DNA of 64,000 nucleotides from Hungatella hathewayi WAL-18680 (GTDB taxonomy: Bacteria; Bacillota; Clostridia; Lachnospirales; Lachnospiraceae). How positions within the stretch are numbered: the stretch's first letter is position 1; each line of letters opens with the position of its first letter. The notes beneath the pieces are model-generated. The model was not told the DNA's origin. It was given only the letters and a program-made list of their open reading frames with translations, and searched no databases. Positions 18,257 to 26,411 of the stretch are shown here, piece after piece. Both the position numbers and the translations under genes were made by a program. The stretch covers positions 58,103 to 122,102 of the forward strand of contig NZ_JH379031.1 of assembly GCF_000235505.1 (NCBI RefSeq). Reading direction: 5' to 3'.

Positions 18257-19219
18257 TTACCACTCTATCAGAGTGGCTCCCCAGGTCAGTCCTGCACCAA
18301 ATCCGGACAAAATCAACTTATCCCCCGGCTGCAATTTTCCTTCCCGGTTCAGTTCATCCAGCATGATGGGAACTGATGCTCCGGAAGTGTTGCCATACCG
18401 GTCCATATTCATAGGTATCCGCTCCATGGAGACCTTCAACCGCTTTGCTATGGACTCAAATATCCGGTAATTTGCCTGATGCATCACAAAATATTTAATT
18501 TCTTCGATATCCGTTCCGCTTTCCTCCAGCACCTGCCGGACGCATTCGGGAACTTTCTTTACCGCAAACTTGAATACCTCCTGGCCATCCATGGCCGTAT
18601 ATCCAAGCTCCGGTGTCTTTCCTGTAGAGAAATTCTCCGAGGTTCTGGCCTTGCAGGTGAGTACATGACTCTTTTTCCCGTCCGCCTTCATCACCATCCG
18701 GACAATTCCGCTCTCCTCCGCCCGGACAACCGCCGCGCCGGCCCCGTCGCCAAACAGCACGCAGGTTCCTCTGTCCGTCCAGTCGGTCAGCTTGCTCATC
18801 ACATCCGCGCCAATCACCAGCCCCGTTTGATATAGGCCGGATTTCAGAAACGCGTGCATGGTATTCAGTGCGTAGACAAATCCGGTACAGGCCGCACTGA
18901 TGTCAAATGCCACCGCGTTCTCCGCCCCAATCGCCGCCTGGACTTCGCAGGCCCCGTTGGGAAAACAGTTGTCCGGGGAAGAAGTCGCCAGTATGATAAT
19001 ATCAATCTCACTTGCCTCTATCCCGGCATTTTCCATCGCCGCCGCCGCCGCTTTGGCCGCCAGTTCGGAGGTTCCCTCACAGTCAGCAATTCTCCGCTCC
19101 CTGATTCCGGTCCTCGACTGAATCCACTCATCGCTGGTCTCCACCACCTTCGCCAAGTCGTCGTTGGACACCACCCGCTCCGGCACGTAAGAACCGGTTC
19201 CAATTATTTTTGTCGTCAT
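18257..19219 (-). CDS. fabH: 3-oxoacyl-ACP synthase III FabH
   Basis: This 320-residue enzyme starts fatty-acid synthesis by condensing acyl-CoA with malonyl-ACP. The catalytic Cys is in ISAACTGFVYAL (near 112), the His in VMHQANYRI, and the Asn in MNMDRYGNTSGASVPIML. It is the first gene of the operon, with a strong promoter and a FabT-like operator upstream. Length and motifs are normal. Confidence 0.96.
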   Translation of the reverse strand: MTTKIIGTGSYVPERVVSNDDLAKVVETSDEWIQSRTGIRERRIADCEGTSELAAKAAAAAMENAGIEASEIDIIILATSSPDNCFPNGACEVQAAIGAENAVAFDISAACTGFVYALNTMHAFLKSGLYQTGLVIGADVMSKLTDWTDRGTCVLFGDGAGAAVVRAEESGIVRMVMKADGKKSHVLTCKARTSENFSTGKTPELGYTAMDGQEVFKFAVKKVPECVRQVLEESGTDIEEIKYFVMHQANYRIFESIAKRLKVSMERIPMNMDRYGNTSGASVPIMLDELNREGKLQPGDKLILSGFGAGLTWGATLIEW

Positions 19220-19279
19220 AGTTTTTCCTATCTGAATTCTATCTCAATTGATTATAAAAATAGTTAGAGTTTAAAATGT

Positions 19280-19292
19280 TTTGATATTCAAA
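19280..19292. promoter_or_regulatory. FabT-like operator at the fabH transcription start
   Basis: TTTGA-TAT-TCAAA is a perfect inverted repeat lying five bases downstream of the -10 box of the fabH promoter, so a bound repressor would cover the start site. It has the same arms as the site at 18228-18240. The divergent MarR gene is the obvious candidate repressor. Confidence 0.7.
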
Positions 19293-19297
19293 CTAAT

Positions 19298-19324
19298 ATT
19301 ATAGGAAGCCGTTGTATTTGTCAA
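19298..19324 (-). promoter_or_regulatory. Sigma-A promoter of the fab operon
   Basis: On the minus strand a perfect TTGACA (19324-19319) and a perfect TATAAT (19303-19298) are separated by 15 bases, slightly short of the optimum. The fabH leader is then about 70 nt. Confidence 0.7.
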
Positions 19325-19426
19325 GAGTTATTTATCGCGGTTTGTGACAGTTTCCACAAGCCAGTTATCAAAAAATCTTGTGGATAATAGACAAAAACAG
19401 ACTCCCATTCTTGTTCATAAACATTC

Positions 19427-19455
19427 TTGTTTAAATACTTATCCCATGATATAGT
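19427..19455 (+). promoter_or_regulatory. Sigma-A promoter of the divergent MarR gene
   Basis: TTGTTT (19427-19432) and TATAGT (19450-19455) are 17 bases apart. A 10-base direct repeat CATTCTTGTT occurs at 19406 and 19422, the second copy covering the -35 box; its meaning is unclear. Confidence 0.6.
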
Positions 19456-19503
19456 GAATATAGTTTCTAAAAGAAATCATTTTATTGAAAAGAGAAATTA
19501 TAA

Positions 19504-20019
19504 ATGAAGTTAGAGTGGCTTGACCGGTATCGAGATTTAGTTGAGGGAATTATCCTGTTTGCCAATCAATACTCTTCCATTAAGACAAAAGAAGTGCTTG
19601 GCACGGATGTGCTGTATTCTTTTGAGCAGATTCAGATTATCGAGTATTTACTGGAAAATGAGGAATTAAAATTAAATATGCGCGGTGTGGCGGAGCGGTT
19701 AGGTTTGAAGGCAAGTGCATTTACAAAGCTGGTAAACCGCCTTGAAGATAAAGGGCTTCTGGAAAAATACAGAACACCGGATAATCAAAAGAATATCGTC
19801 GTTCTTGTGTCAGATAAAGGGAAAAAACTTTATACGGAATATTGTGATAACATTGCCAAAAAATTATTTGAGGGCATGTTTCAGGTGGGAAGTGAAGTCA
19901 GTGATGAAGAGCTGCGGAAATTCACCAGGATGATACAAGCCCTGACCCAATATGAGATAAAACGGATACCGGAGGGAAACGAACTGATTCCCATCGTCAA
20001 AAACAAAGGAAACAAATAA
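19504..20019 (+). CDS. MarR family regulator, probable FabT-type controller of fatty-acid synthesis
   Basis: This 171-residue protein has the MarR winged-helix fold: recognition region MRGVAERLGLKASAFTKLVNRLEDKGLLEKYRT split over residues 59-91 and a C-terminal dimerisation helix. It is transcribed divergently from fabH, where two TTTGA-N3-TCAAA palindromes occur. In lactic acid bacteria FabT, also MarR family, represses fab genes with acyl-ACP as co-repressor. Position and operators support the same role here, but the sequence is not close enough for me to name it fabT with certainty. An intrinsic terminator follows at 20047. Confidence 0.75.
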   Translation: MKLEWLDRYRDLVEGIILFANQYSSIKTKEVLGTDVLYSFEQIQIIEYLLENEELKLNMRGVAERLGLKASAFTKLVNRLEDKGLLEKYRTPDNQKNIVVLVSDKGKKLYTEYCDNIAKKLFEGMFQVGSEVSDEELRKFTRMIQALTQYEIKRIPEGNELIPIVKNKGNK

Positions 20020-20046
20020 AAGAATCCCTGGAGAAGAAGAGAATAG

Positions 20047-20081
20047 GGGCATGAAGAGAGAACATCTTTATGCCCTTTTTT
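20047..20081 (+). terminator. Intrinsic terminator after the MarR gene
   Basis: Arms GGGCAT (20047-20052) and ATGCCC (20070-20075), with inner AAGA/TCTT pairing, are followed directly by six T residues. Confidence 0.8.
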
Positions 20082-20169
20082 GATATAAGAAACACACGAT
20101 AAATGAAAAAGGAGGGACGACACGCATCACATTACCAACAATACTATTGGAAAAAAGGAGAAGCAGAGT

Positions 20170-21993
20170 ATGGAAAACAGAAAAAAACAAGCAAAAAAAT
20201 GGTGCTGCATAGCAATTGTATGTATGTTAATCAGTATGATTGGCGCATCCATGATTCAGTCAAACGGGGGAAACGTTACTGTCAAAGAAATAAAATGGGA
20301 AACTACGCAGGGCTTTGAAATGAGCGGTCTTCTGTTCCTTCCCAAGCAAGCAGGCCCGGAACAGAAAGCGCCCGGCATTGTCACAAGCCACGGAATGTTT
20401 AACAACAAAGAAATGCAGGACGCCAATTATATCGAGCTGGCACGCAGGGGGTACGTTGTTCTTGCACAGGATATGCCATCCCACGGCAATTCCGATAACG
20501 TAGGAGATGTCGGTACTATCCTGACGGGACTTTATGAATCCGTCAAGTATCTTGCAACCTTAAACTGTGTGGATACTGAGCAAATAGGAATCACTGGCCA
20601 TTCTCTTGGCGGTATGTCCAGCAATGTTGCAATCACCCTTGATAACATGGCAGAAAAACCATTAATTTCAGCGGTGCTGTTAAACTGTGCGGATGCAACT
20701 TATGTGGATGATGCCGGTGATTATACGGATGTTTATGGCGACAGAACAGCCGGTATTGTGGCGGCACAGTATGATGAATTTTTTATGGTAGACACCGACG
20801 CGGCCGGAAATCAAACTTCTCCACGGGATTATGTACAGAATAAAAACGCCCAGTCCTTCCTGTATGGTGGAACGGATCCGACAGGTCTGGAATTAAGGCA
20901 AAGTGACACGATTTATTATAATCAGGAGGATGGAACAAAGGCGGCCAGAGTTATTTACAATCCTAAAATCACACACCCCTGGTCCCATTTCAGCAAACGG
21001 GCAACCACCGACGTAATTCAGTTTTTTGATCATGCGTTTGGTGCGCCGAATCCAATTGATGCAGACAATCAAATCTGGCAGTGGAAAGAGGCCCTTAATC
21101 TGCTTGGACTGATTGCCTTTGGTATCTTCATTGTAACTTTGACAACACTTCTCGTATTTACAAAAGTGTTTGAGGACTTAAGAGCAAAGGAAATCGTGGA
21201 ACCCGCGGCAATTACAAAGGAAGGAAAGATATGGTTTTTGGGAAGCATCGCGGCTGGCGCTCTATTTGGAACGTTGGTGTATCTTCCGGTTATGATGAAT
21301 GCAAAGACATTTACCATGTTTAAGGACCCTTGGTCACAGAGCGAAACCTGGGGCATTGGATTGTGGGCATGTGTCTGTGGGGTGTTTGCGATTCTCAGTA
21401 TGATAGTATCCTACTATTGCTACGGAAAGAAAAATGGGGTTGATTTAAAAACATCAGGCGTTATTCTGCCAGCAGCAACATGGGTCAAAACGGTTGCGTT
21501 AGCTCTTACCGTTATCTGTGCGGCATTTACCTGTGTATTTTTTGCAGATTACTTTTTCCAAACCGACTTCCGAATCTGGACGCTGGCGGTAAAAGCATTT
21601 GAAAAAGATAAGATTGTGACATCATTGTTCCCATATATGCCTCTGCTTTTGGTTTACTACATAGCAAACTCTGTTGCGGTAAACTGCTTTAATTACAACA
21701 GTATTGGAAGAAAAAAATGGGTGAACACGGCAATTATCGCAGTCACATCCGCCCTGCCTGCCATCATTCTTCTCATCATCCAGTACAGTAAGTTTTTTAC
21801 CACCGGCTTCCTGGCATGGCCGGACGCCAATATGCAGATTGTATGGCTGTTCCCATTCTTAGTGATTCTGCCGGTAACCGTGGTTATCTCAAGGAAGATT
21901 TACCAGGTAACCCGCAATCCGTATATTGCAGGCATTATTAATGGGGTCATTGTTGCCCTGATTAGCTGCAGCAATACGTTGACCTGGAAGTAA
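20170..21993 (+). CDS. Membrane-anchored alpha/beta hydrolase with a polytopic C-terminal domain
   Basis: This 607-residue protein begins with a membrane helix or uncleaved signal (about 11-29). An alpha/beta-hydrolase domain follows to about residue 290, with nucleophile elbow GHSLGG (Ser145), a DMPSHGNS segment near 101 and a likely catalytic His in ITHPWSHFS. The second half holds about seven or eight hydrophobic segments (from about 311 to the end), which is unusual for a simple esterase. The hydrolase should face outside the cell if the first helix exports it. Substrate is unknown; peptidase S9-like or acylesterase activity is possible. It lies between a MarR terminator and a MarR-flavodoxin operon and appears monocistronic. 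Confidence 0.75.
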   Translation: MENRKKQAKKWCCIAIVCMLISMIGASMIQSNGGNVTVKEIKWETTQGFEMSGLLFLPKQAGPEQKAPGIVTSHGMFNNKEMQDANYIELARRGYVVLAQDMPSHGNSDNVGDVGTILTGLYESVKYLATLNCVDTEQIGITGHSLGGMSSNVAITLDNMAEKPLISAVLLNCADATYVDDAGDYTDVYGDRTAGIVAAQYDEFFMVDTDAAGNQTSPRDYVQNKNAQSFLYGGTDPTGLELRQSDTIYYNQEDGTKAARVIYNPKITHPWSHFSKRATTDVIQFFDHAFGAPNPIDADNQIWQWKEALNLLGLIAFGIFIVTLTTLLVFTKVFEDLRAKEIVEPAAITKEGKIWFLGSIAAGALFGTLVYLPVMMNAKTFTMFKDPWSQSETWGIGLWACVCGVFAILSMIVSYYCYGKKNGVDLKTSGVILPAATWVKTVALALTVICAAFTCVFFADYFFQTDFRIWTLAVKAFEKDKIVTSLFPYMPLLLVYYIANSVAVNCFNYNSIGRKKWVNTAIIAVTSALPAIILLIIQYSKFFTTGFLAWPDANMQIVWLFPFLVILPVTVVISRKIYQVTRNPYIAGIINGVIVALISCSNTLTWK

Positions 21994-22013
21994 ATTCTAT
22001 TTATGTTATATCA

Positions 22014-22042
22014 TTGACAAATGAGTAACTAGTTGCTATATT
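22014..22042 (+). promoter_or_regulatory. Sigma-A promoter of the MarR-flavodoxin operon
   Basis: A perfect TTGACA (22014-22019) and TATATT (22037-22042) are 17 bases apart. The spacer and the region after the -10 are filled by the two palindromes described at 22023-22063, so a bound MarR dimer would block polymerase. Confidence 0.8.
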
Positions 22043-22063
22043 ACTTATAGTAACTAGTTACTC
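22023..22063. promoter_or_regulatory. Double MarR operator / large inverted repeat
   Basis: A 14-base perfect palindrome AGTAACTAGTTACT lies at 22049-22062 and a one-mismatch copy at 22024-22037, exactly 25 bases apart. Together they form an 18-bp inverted repeat (one G-T pair) around a 5-base loop. The run TTATTTTTT follows, so the same element could act as a terminator for the upstream hydrolase gene. Autoregulation by the MarR at 22093 is inferred from position. Confidence 0.75.
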
Positions 22064-22092
22064 TTATTTTTTATTATGAAAGGGGAGACCGA

Positions 22093-22581
22093 TTGATTAT
22101 GGAACTGTCAGACTTGATTCAACGTTTCAGTTCGTCCAGGGAGCGGCAGGTAAAAGCTATTTTTAGTACTTTATTTATCGCCCAGAACCGGTTGCAGACG
22201 ATTTTTGATAAGGTAGATTCACAGGTATCTTTAAAGCAGTTTATGCTGCTGACGATGGTCCGGCAATCGGAGACGGAATTGACACTAACCCAGGCTGGGC
22301 GGCTGTTGGGGTGTTCTCGCCAGAATATCAAGAAATTGGCGGCGGCTCTGGAGCAGAAGGGATTTATCACCTTAAAACCGGGTGCGAAGGATACGCGGGC
22401 ATGTGTTATGATACCGACGGAATCGCTGTTTCAGTATTTTCATCAAATGGCAGACAGCCATCAGAAGCATTTGGACGGTCTGTTTCAGTCTTATACCGAT
22501 GAGGAAATACGGACGTTGTTTCAACTGTTAATGAAATTACATCCCGCCATTGATGCGTGGGAGCAAGGAGAAGAAGAATGA
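22093..22581 (+). CDS. MarR family transcriptional regulator
   Basis: This protein of about 160 residues has the MarR winged helix: LTLTQAGRLLGCSRQNIKKL as helix-turn-helix followed by ALEQKGFITLKPGAKDTRA as the wing. A single Cys sits in the recognition region (GCSRQN), which could serve redox sensing, but this is speculation. TTG 22093 has a well spaced AGGGGAG; the ATG at 22099 is the alternative start with an 11-base gap. It overlaps the flavodoxin gene by four bases and carries two palindromes in its promoter. Confidence 0.87.
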   Translation: MIMELSDLIQRFSSSRERQVKAIFSTLFIAQNRLQTIFDKVDSQVSLKQFMLLTMVRQSETELTLTQAGRLLGCSRQNIKKLAAALEQKGFITLKPGAKDTRACVMIPTESLFQYFHQMADSHQKHLDGLFQSYTDEEIRTLFQLLMKLHPAIDAWEQGEEE

Positions 22582-23129
22582 AAGAAAACATTATGAAGAG
22601 TATAATCCTATATGGAAGCAAATATGGTACCACCAAACAGTACGCCGAAGAATTTTCAAGAAGAACCGGTATCAAAGTCCACAGCTATACGGAAGTTAAA
22701 AACCTTTCGGAATATGATACGGTCATTTATTTTGGAAGTCTCTATGCCGGGGGAGTTACCGGCCTGCCAAAAACAGCGAAGCGGCTGGCCGGCGATGGAA
22801 CACAGCGGCTCGTTATCATTACCGTAGGTCTGGCCTCTCCCGCCGATAAAGCCAACGCGGACCACATCAAGGAGTCTATCCGCAAACAGATACCGGCGGA
22901 CATTTTTCAGAAAGCCGACATCATGCACCTTCGGGGAGGAATTGACTACCAGAAGCTACATGTCACCCACCGGCTCATGATGAAACTTTTTTATAACCAG
23001 TTAAAGAAGCAGCCCGAGCAGGCCCGTTCCGCAGAAACCCAGGCAATCATTGATACCTACAATCAAACCGTGAATTTCGTAGATTTTGACAGTCTGACTC
23101 CGGTTGCAGAGCTGCTTCATTTGCTATAA
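22578..23129 (+). CDS. Flavodoxin-domain protein
   Basis: This 183-residue protein begins KSIILYGSKYGTTKQYAEEF, the phosphate-binding loop of FMN flavodoxins, followed by VIYFGSLYAGGVTGLPK. It resembles the flavodoxin_5/HemG-like group that handles electron transfer or quinone-linked redox. The ATG at 22578 overlaps the MarR stop as ATGA and is preceded by AAGGAG, so the pair is co-translated. It is probably the regulated target of the upstream MarR. Confidence 0.82.
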   Translation: MKENIMKSIILYGSKYGTTKQYAEEFSRRTGIKVHSYTEVKNLSEYDTVIYFGSLYAGGVTGLPKTAKRLAGDGTQRLVIITVGLASPADKANADHIKESIRKQIPADIFQKADIMHLRGGIDYQKLHVTHRLMMKLFYNQLKKQPEQARSAETQAIIDTYNQTVNFVDFDSLTPVAELLHLL

Positions 23130-23150
23130 CCCAGTGATTTATGGTATAGT
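23121..23150 (+). promoter_or_regulatory. Probable topB promoter
   Basis: TTGCTA (23121-23126) and TATAGT (23145-23150) are 18 bases apart, the -35 lying in the last codons of the flavodoxin gene. Confidence 0.5.
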
Positions 23151-23190
23151 AAGGACAATGACACAGTCACGAATACAAGGAGTATATAAT

Positions 23191-25395
23191 ATGAAATCAT
23201 TAGTCATTGCAGAAAAACCTTCCGTGGCCCGCGACATTGCACGGGTCCTTCACTGTACGAAGAAAACACCTGGTTATATTGAGGGAAATGATTATATTGT
23301 CACCTGGGGGCTGGGGCATTTGGTCACCCTGGCAGACCCGGAGGACTATGACACTAAATATAAGGAATGGAAGATGGAACACCTTCCCATGATGCCGGAT
23401 CACTTCAAGCTGGAAATCATCAAGCAGACCGGTAAACAGTATCAGGCTGTCAAATCCCAGATACACCGCCCAGACGTGGGGGAAATCATTATCGCCACAG
23501 ACGCGGGACGGGAGGGGGAGCTGGTTGCCCGCCTGATTCTGGAAAAAGCCGGAAGCAAAAAGCCCATTAAACGTCTCTGGATATCTTCCGTGACCGACAA
23601 GGCCATCAAAGAAGGATTCAGCCATTTAAAAAACGGTCATGAATATGACAATCTCTACGATGCCGCCATGTGCCGCGCGGAAGCAGACTGGCTGGTGGGC
23701 ATCAACGCCACCCGCGCGCTTACCTGCAAATACAACGCCCAGCTCTCCTGCGGCCGCGTCCAGACACCGACACTGGCGATGATTGCGAAGCGGGAAGAGG
23801 ACATCCGGGCCTTTGTGCCACAGTCCTACTATGGAATTACCGCCAAATGCATGGCGCCGTCCCTGACACTTACCTGGCAGGATGGCACATCGAAGAGCTG
23901 TCGTTCCTTTGACAAAGAGCGGATTCAGTCGTTGGTACAAAAATTAAACATGACAGATGGAACCGTGGAAGACGTAAAGCGTACCCCCAAGAAAACCTAC
24001 GCGCCCCAGCTCTATGATTTAACCGAACTCCAGCGGGACGCCAACAAGCGGTTTGACTACTCTGCGAAGGAGACCTTAAACATCATGCAACGCCTCTATG
24101 AAAACCACAAGGTGCTGACCTACCCAAGAACCGACTCCCGCTACATCAGTACGGATATCGTTCCCACGCTGAAGGAGCGTTTAAAGGCCATCAGCATTGG
24201 CCCTTACAAGAAAATCGCCGGACGCCTGGCCATGCAGCCTATCACGGCAAAACCGTCCTTCGTGGACAATGCCAAGGTATCCGACCATCACGCCATCATC
24301 CCGACCGAGCAGTTTGTCCAGATGGACCACATGACCGTGGATGAGCGCCGGATTTATGACCTGGTAGTGCGCCGATTCCTGGCTGTCCTCTGCCCTCCGT
24401 TTGAATACGAGCAGACGACTCTCGATATCAATGTGGGCGGAGAACATTTTACGGCGAAAGGAAAAATCGTGAAATCCCAGGGCTGGAAGGAAGTCTATGA
24501 GCAGGACGCCGACAGCTACGACGAGGAGGACAGCGAGCCGGACATCAAGGGCCAGACTCTGCCGGAACTAAAGAAGGGCGACAAGCTGCCCCGGCTGTCC
24601 GTTTCCATGACAGAAGGGAAAACGAAACCGCCTGCGCCATTCAACGAAGCCACCCTGTTATCCGCCATGGAAAACCCGGTAGCCTATATGGAATCCAAGG
24701 ACAAAGCTATGGCAAAAACACTGGGTGAAACCGGAGGGTTGGGAACAGTCGCCACACGGGCCGATATTATAGAGAAATTATTTGCCAGCTTCCTTTTGGA
24801 AAAGCGTGGCAAAGATATCTATCTGACCTCCAAGGCCAAACAGCTGCTCACCCTGGTTCCTGAGGATTTGAAAAAACCGGAGCTCACAGCCGACTGGGAG
24901 ATGAAATTATCTCAGATTGCCAAAGGCAGTTTAAAGCGCGCTGCCTTTATGAAGGATATCCGCCATTACTCTGTGGAACTGATTGACGACATCAAATCCG
25001 GTGAAGGCCAGTTCCGCCACGACAATTTAACCAACACCAAATGCCCGGAATGCGGCAAGCGGATGCTTCTGGTCAAAGGCAAAAACAGCGAGATGCTGGT
25101 TTGCCAGGACCGGGAATGTGGACACCGGGAAACCATTTCCCGCACCTCCAACGCCCGCTGCCCCAAGTGCCACAAAAAGATGGAACTGCGCGGCAAGGGC
25201 GACGCCCAGATCTTCGTATGTAAATGTGGCTACAAAGAAAAACTGACCAGCTTCCAGGAACGCCGCAAAAAAGAAGGCGCCGGAGTGTCCAAAAAAGATG
25301 TGGCCAAATATTTAAATAAACAACAGAAAGAGGCTGAGCAACCAATCAATTCCGCCTTTGCCGATGCATTGGCAAAACTGAATTTGGATAAATAA
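23191..25395 (+). CDS. topB: DNA topoisomerase III
   Basis: This 734-residue type IA topoisomerase relaxes and decatenates DNA. The Toprim domain starts SLVIAEKPSVARDIARVL and has the metal motif ATDAGREGELVAR near residue 103. The catalytic Tyr is in VLTYPRTDSRYIS (near 310). The C-terminus carries a zinc-ribbon pair: CPECGKRM...CQDREC and CPKCHKKM...CKCGYKE (about 620-690). The ATG at 23191 follows AAGGAG; upstream in-frame ATGs have no ribosome binding site. It is chromosomally placed, with no conjugation genes nearby. Confidence 0.93.
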   Translation: MKSLVIAEKPSVARDIARVLHCTKKTPGYIEGNDYIVTWGLGHLVTLADPEDYDTKYKEWKMEHLPMMPDHFKLEIIKQTGKQYQAVKSQIHRPDVGEIIIATDAGREGELVARLILEKAGSKKPIKRLWISSVTDKAIKEGFSHLKNGHEYDNLYDAAMCRAEADWLVGINATRALTCKYNAQLSCGRVQTPTLAMIAKREEDIRAFVPQSYYGITAKCMAPSLTLTWQDGTSKSCRSFDKERIQSLVQKLNMTDGTVEDVKRTPKKTYAPQLYDLTELQRDANKRFDYSAKETLNIMQRLYENHKVLTYPRTDSRYISTDIVPTLKERLKAISIGPYKKIAGRLAMQPITAKPSFVDNAKVSDHHAIIPTEQFVQMDHMTVDERRIYDLVVRRFLAVLCPPFEYEQTTLDINVGGEHFTAKGKIVKSQGWKEVYEQDADSYDEEDSEPDIKGQTLPELKKGDKLPRLSVSMTEGKTKPPAPFNEATLLSAMENPVAYMESKDKAMAKTLGETGGLGTVATRADIIEKLFASFLLEKRGKDIYLTSKAKQLLTLVPEDLKKPELTADWEMKLSQIAKGSLKRAAFMKDIRHYSVELIDDIKSGEGQFRHDNLTNTKCPECGKRMLLVKGKNSEMLVCQDRECGHRETISRTSNARCPKCHKKMELRGKGDAQIFVCKCGYKEKLTSFQERRKKEGAGVSKKDVAKYLNKQQKEAEQPINSAFADALAKLNLDK

Positions 25396-25435
25396 ATTTG
25401 CCCTGTGTTTCGCAGGCTAAAAAGGAGTATCCTGT

Positions 25436-26380
25436 ATGAGTTTTTACGACTGTATCCGAAATCATAACGCCATATTGATGGAAGGCGCACTGGGCGAACG
25501 TTTAAAACGGGAATACCATCTGACATTTGATGAACAGGTGGCTATGGCCAATCTCATTGATACGGTTGAGGGGCGCAGCGCATTAAACGCTATCTGGCAG
25601 GAATATATGCAGATAGCCCGAACGTATCACCTGCCTTTTTTAGCCACCACACCCACCCGTCGCGCAAACAGAGAGCGGATGACGCTTGGTGGATATGATA
25701 CCGCTCTTATCAGGCGGAACGTTCAGTTTCTCCGTCGTTTACAGGAGGCGTCTGATATTGAAATGTATGTGGGCGGATTGATGGGTTGTAAGGGAGATGC
25801 CTACACGGGGGCGGATGCATTATCAGAACAGGAAGCGGAAATTTTTCACGGATGGCAGGCCGGACTTTTTCGTGATGTCGACGTGGATTTTCTCTACGCC
25901 GGAATTATGCCTACACTGCCGGAAGCCGCCGGTATGGCCCGGGCCATGGCGCAAACCGGTGTCCCTTATATCATCAGTTTTACCATTCAAAAGGATGGAC
26001 GGCTGATAGACGGTACCACGATTCATGACGCGATTGCATATATTGACAGTCTTGATACCTGTGTAAATGGAGTATGGCAACCGCCTGTCTGCTATATGAC
26101 AAACTGTGTTCACCCCGTCATCCTGCAGAAAGCTCTGTTACAGCCATTTAACCGCAGTGAACTGGTGCAGAGCCGTTTCCTCGGCATTCAGGCCAACACA
26201 TCCCCCTTGTCCTATGCGGAATTGGACGGGTCTAAGGATTTAAAATGTTCCGAGCCAGAAGCATTTGCAAATGACATGGCGGCGCTTAAGGACATCAGCC
26301 GGATAAAAATCTATGGTGGCTGTTGTGGAACGGACAACCGCCATATGGAAGAGGTTGCGAAACGGCTGTCACGCAAATAA
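25436..26380 (+). CDS. Homocysteine S-methyltransferase family protein
   Basis: This 314-residue TIM-barrel protein has the zinc-thiolate signatures of the family: a Cys in YMTNCVHP near residue 224 and the Cys pair in IYGGCCGTDNRHM near 300. The N-terminal ILMEGALGERL replaces the common DGAMGT/DGGLAT motif. The family methylates homocysteine to methionine from S-methylmethionine or other donors, but some members have other thiol acceptors. A LysR regulator follows 31 bases later on the same strand. Confidence 0.82.
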   Translation: MSFYDCIRNHNAILMEGALGERLKREYHLTFDEQVAMANLIDTVEGRSALNAIWQEYMQIARTYHLPFLATTPTRRANRERMTLGGYDTALIRRNVQFLRRLQEASDIEMYVGGLMGCKGDAYTGADALSEQEAEIFHGWQAGLFRDVDVDFLYAGIMPTLPEAAGMARAMAQTGVPYIISFTIQKDGRLIDGTTIHDAIAYIDSLDTCVNGVWQPPVCYMTNCVHPVILQKALLQPFNRSELVQSRFLGIQANTSPLSYAELDGSKDLKCSEPEAFANDMAALKDISRIKIYGGCCGTDNRHMEEVAKRLSRK

Positions 26381-26411
26381 ATAATCTCACTCAATACACA
26401 TAGGAGATTGT

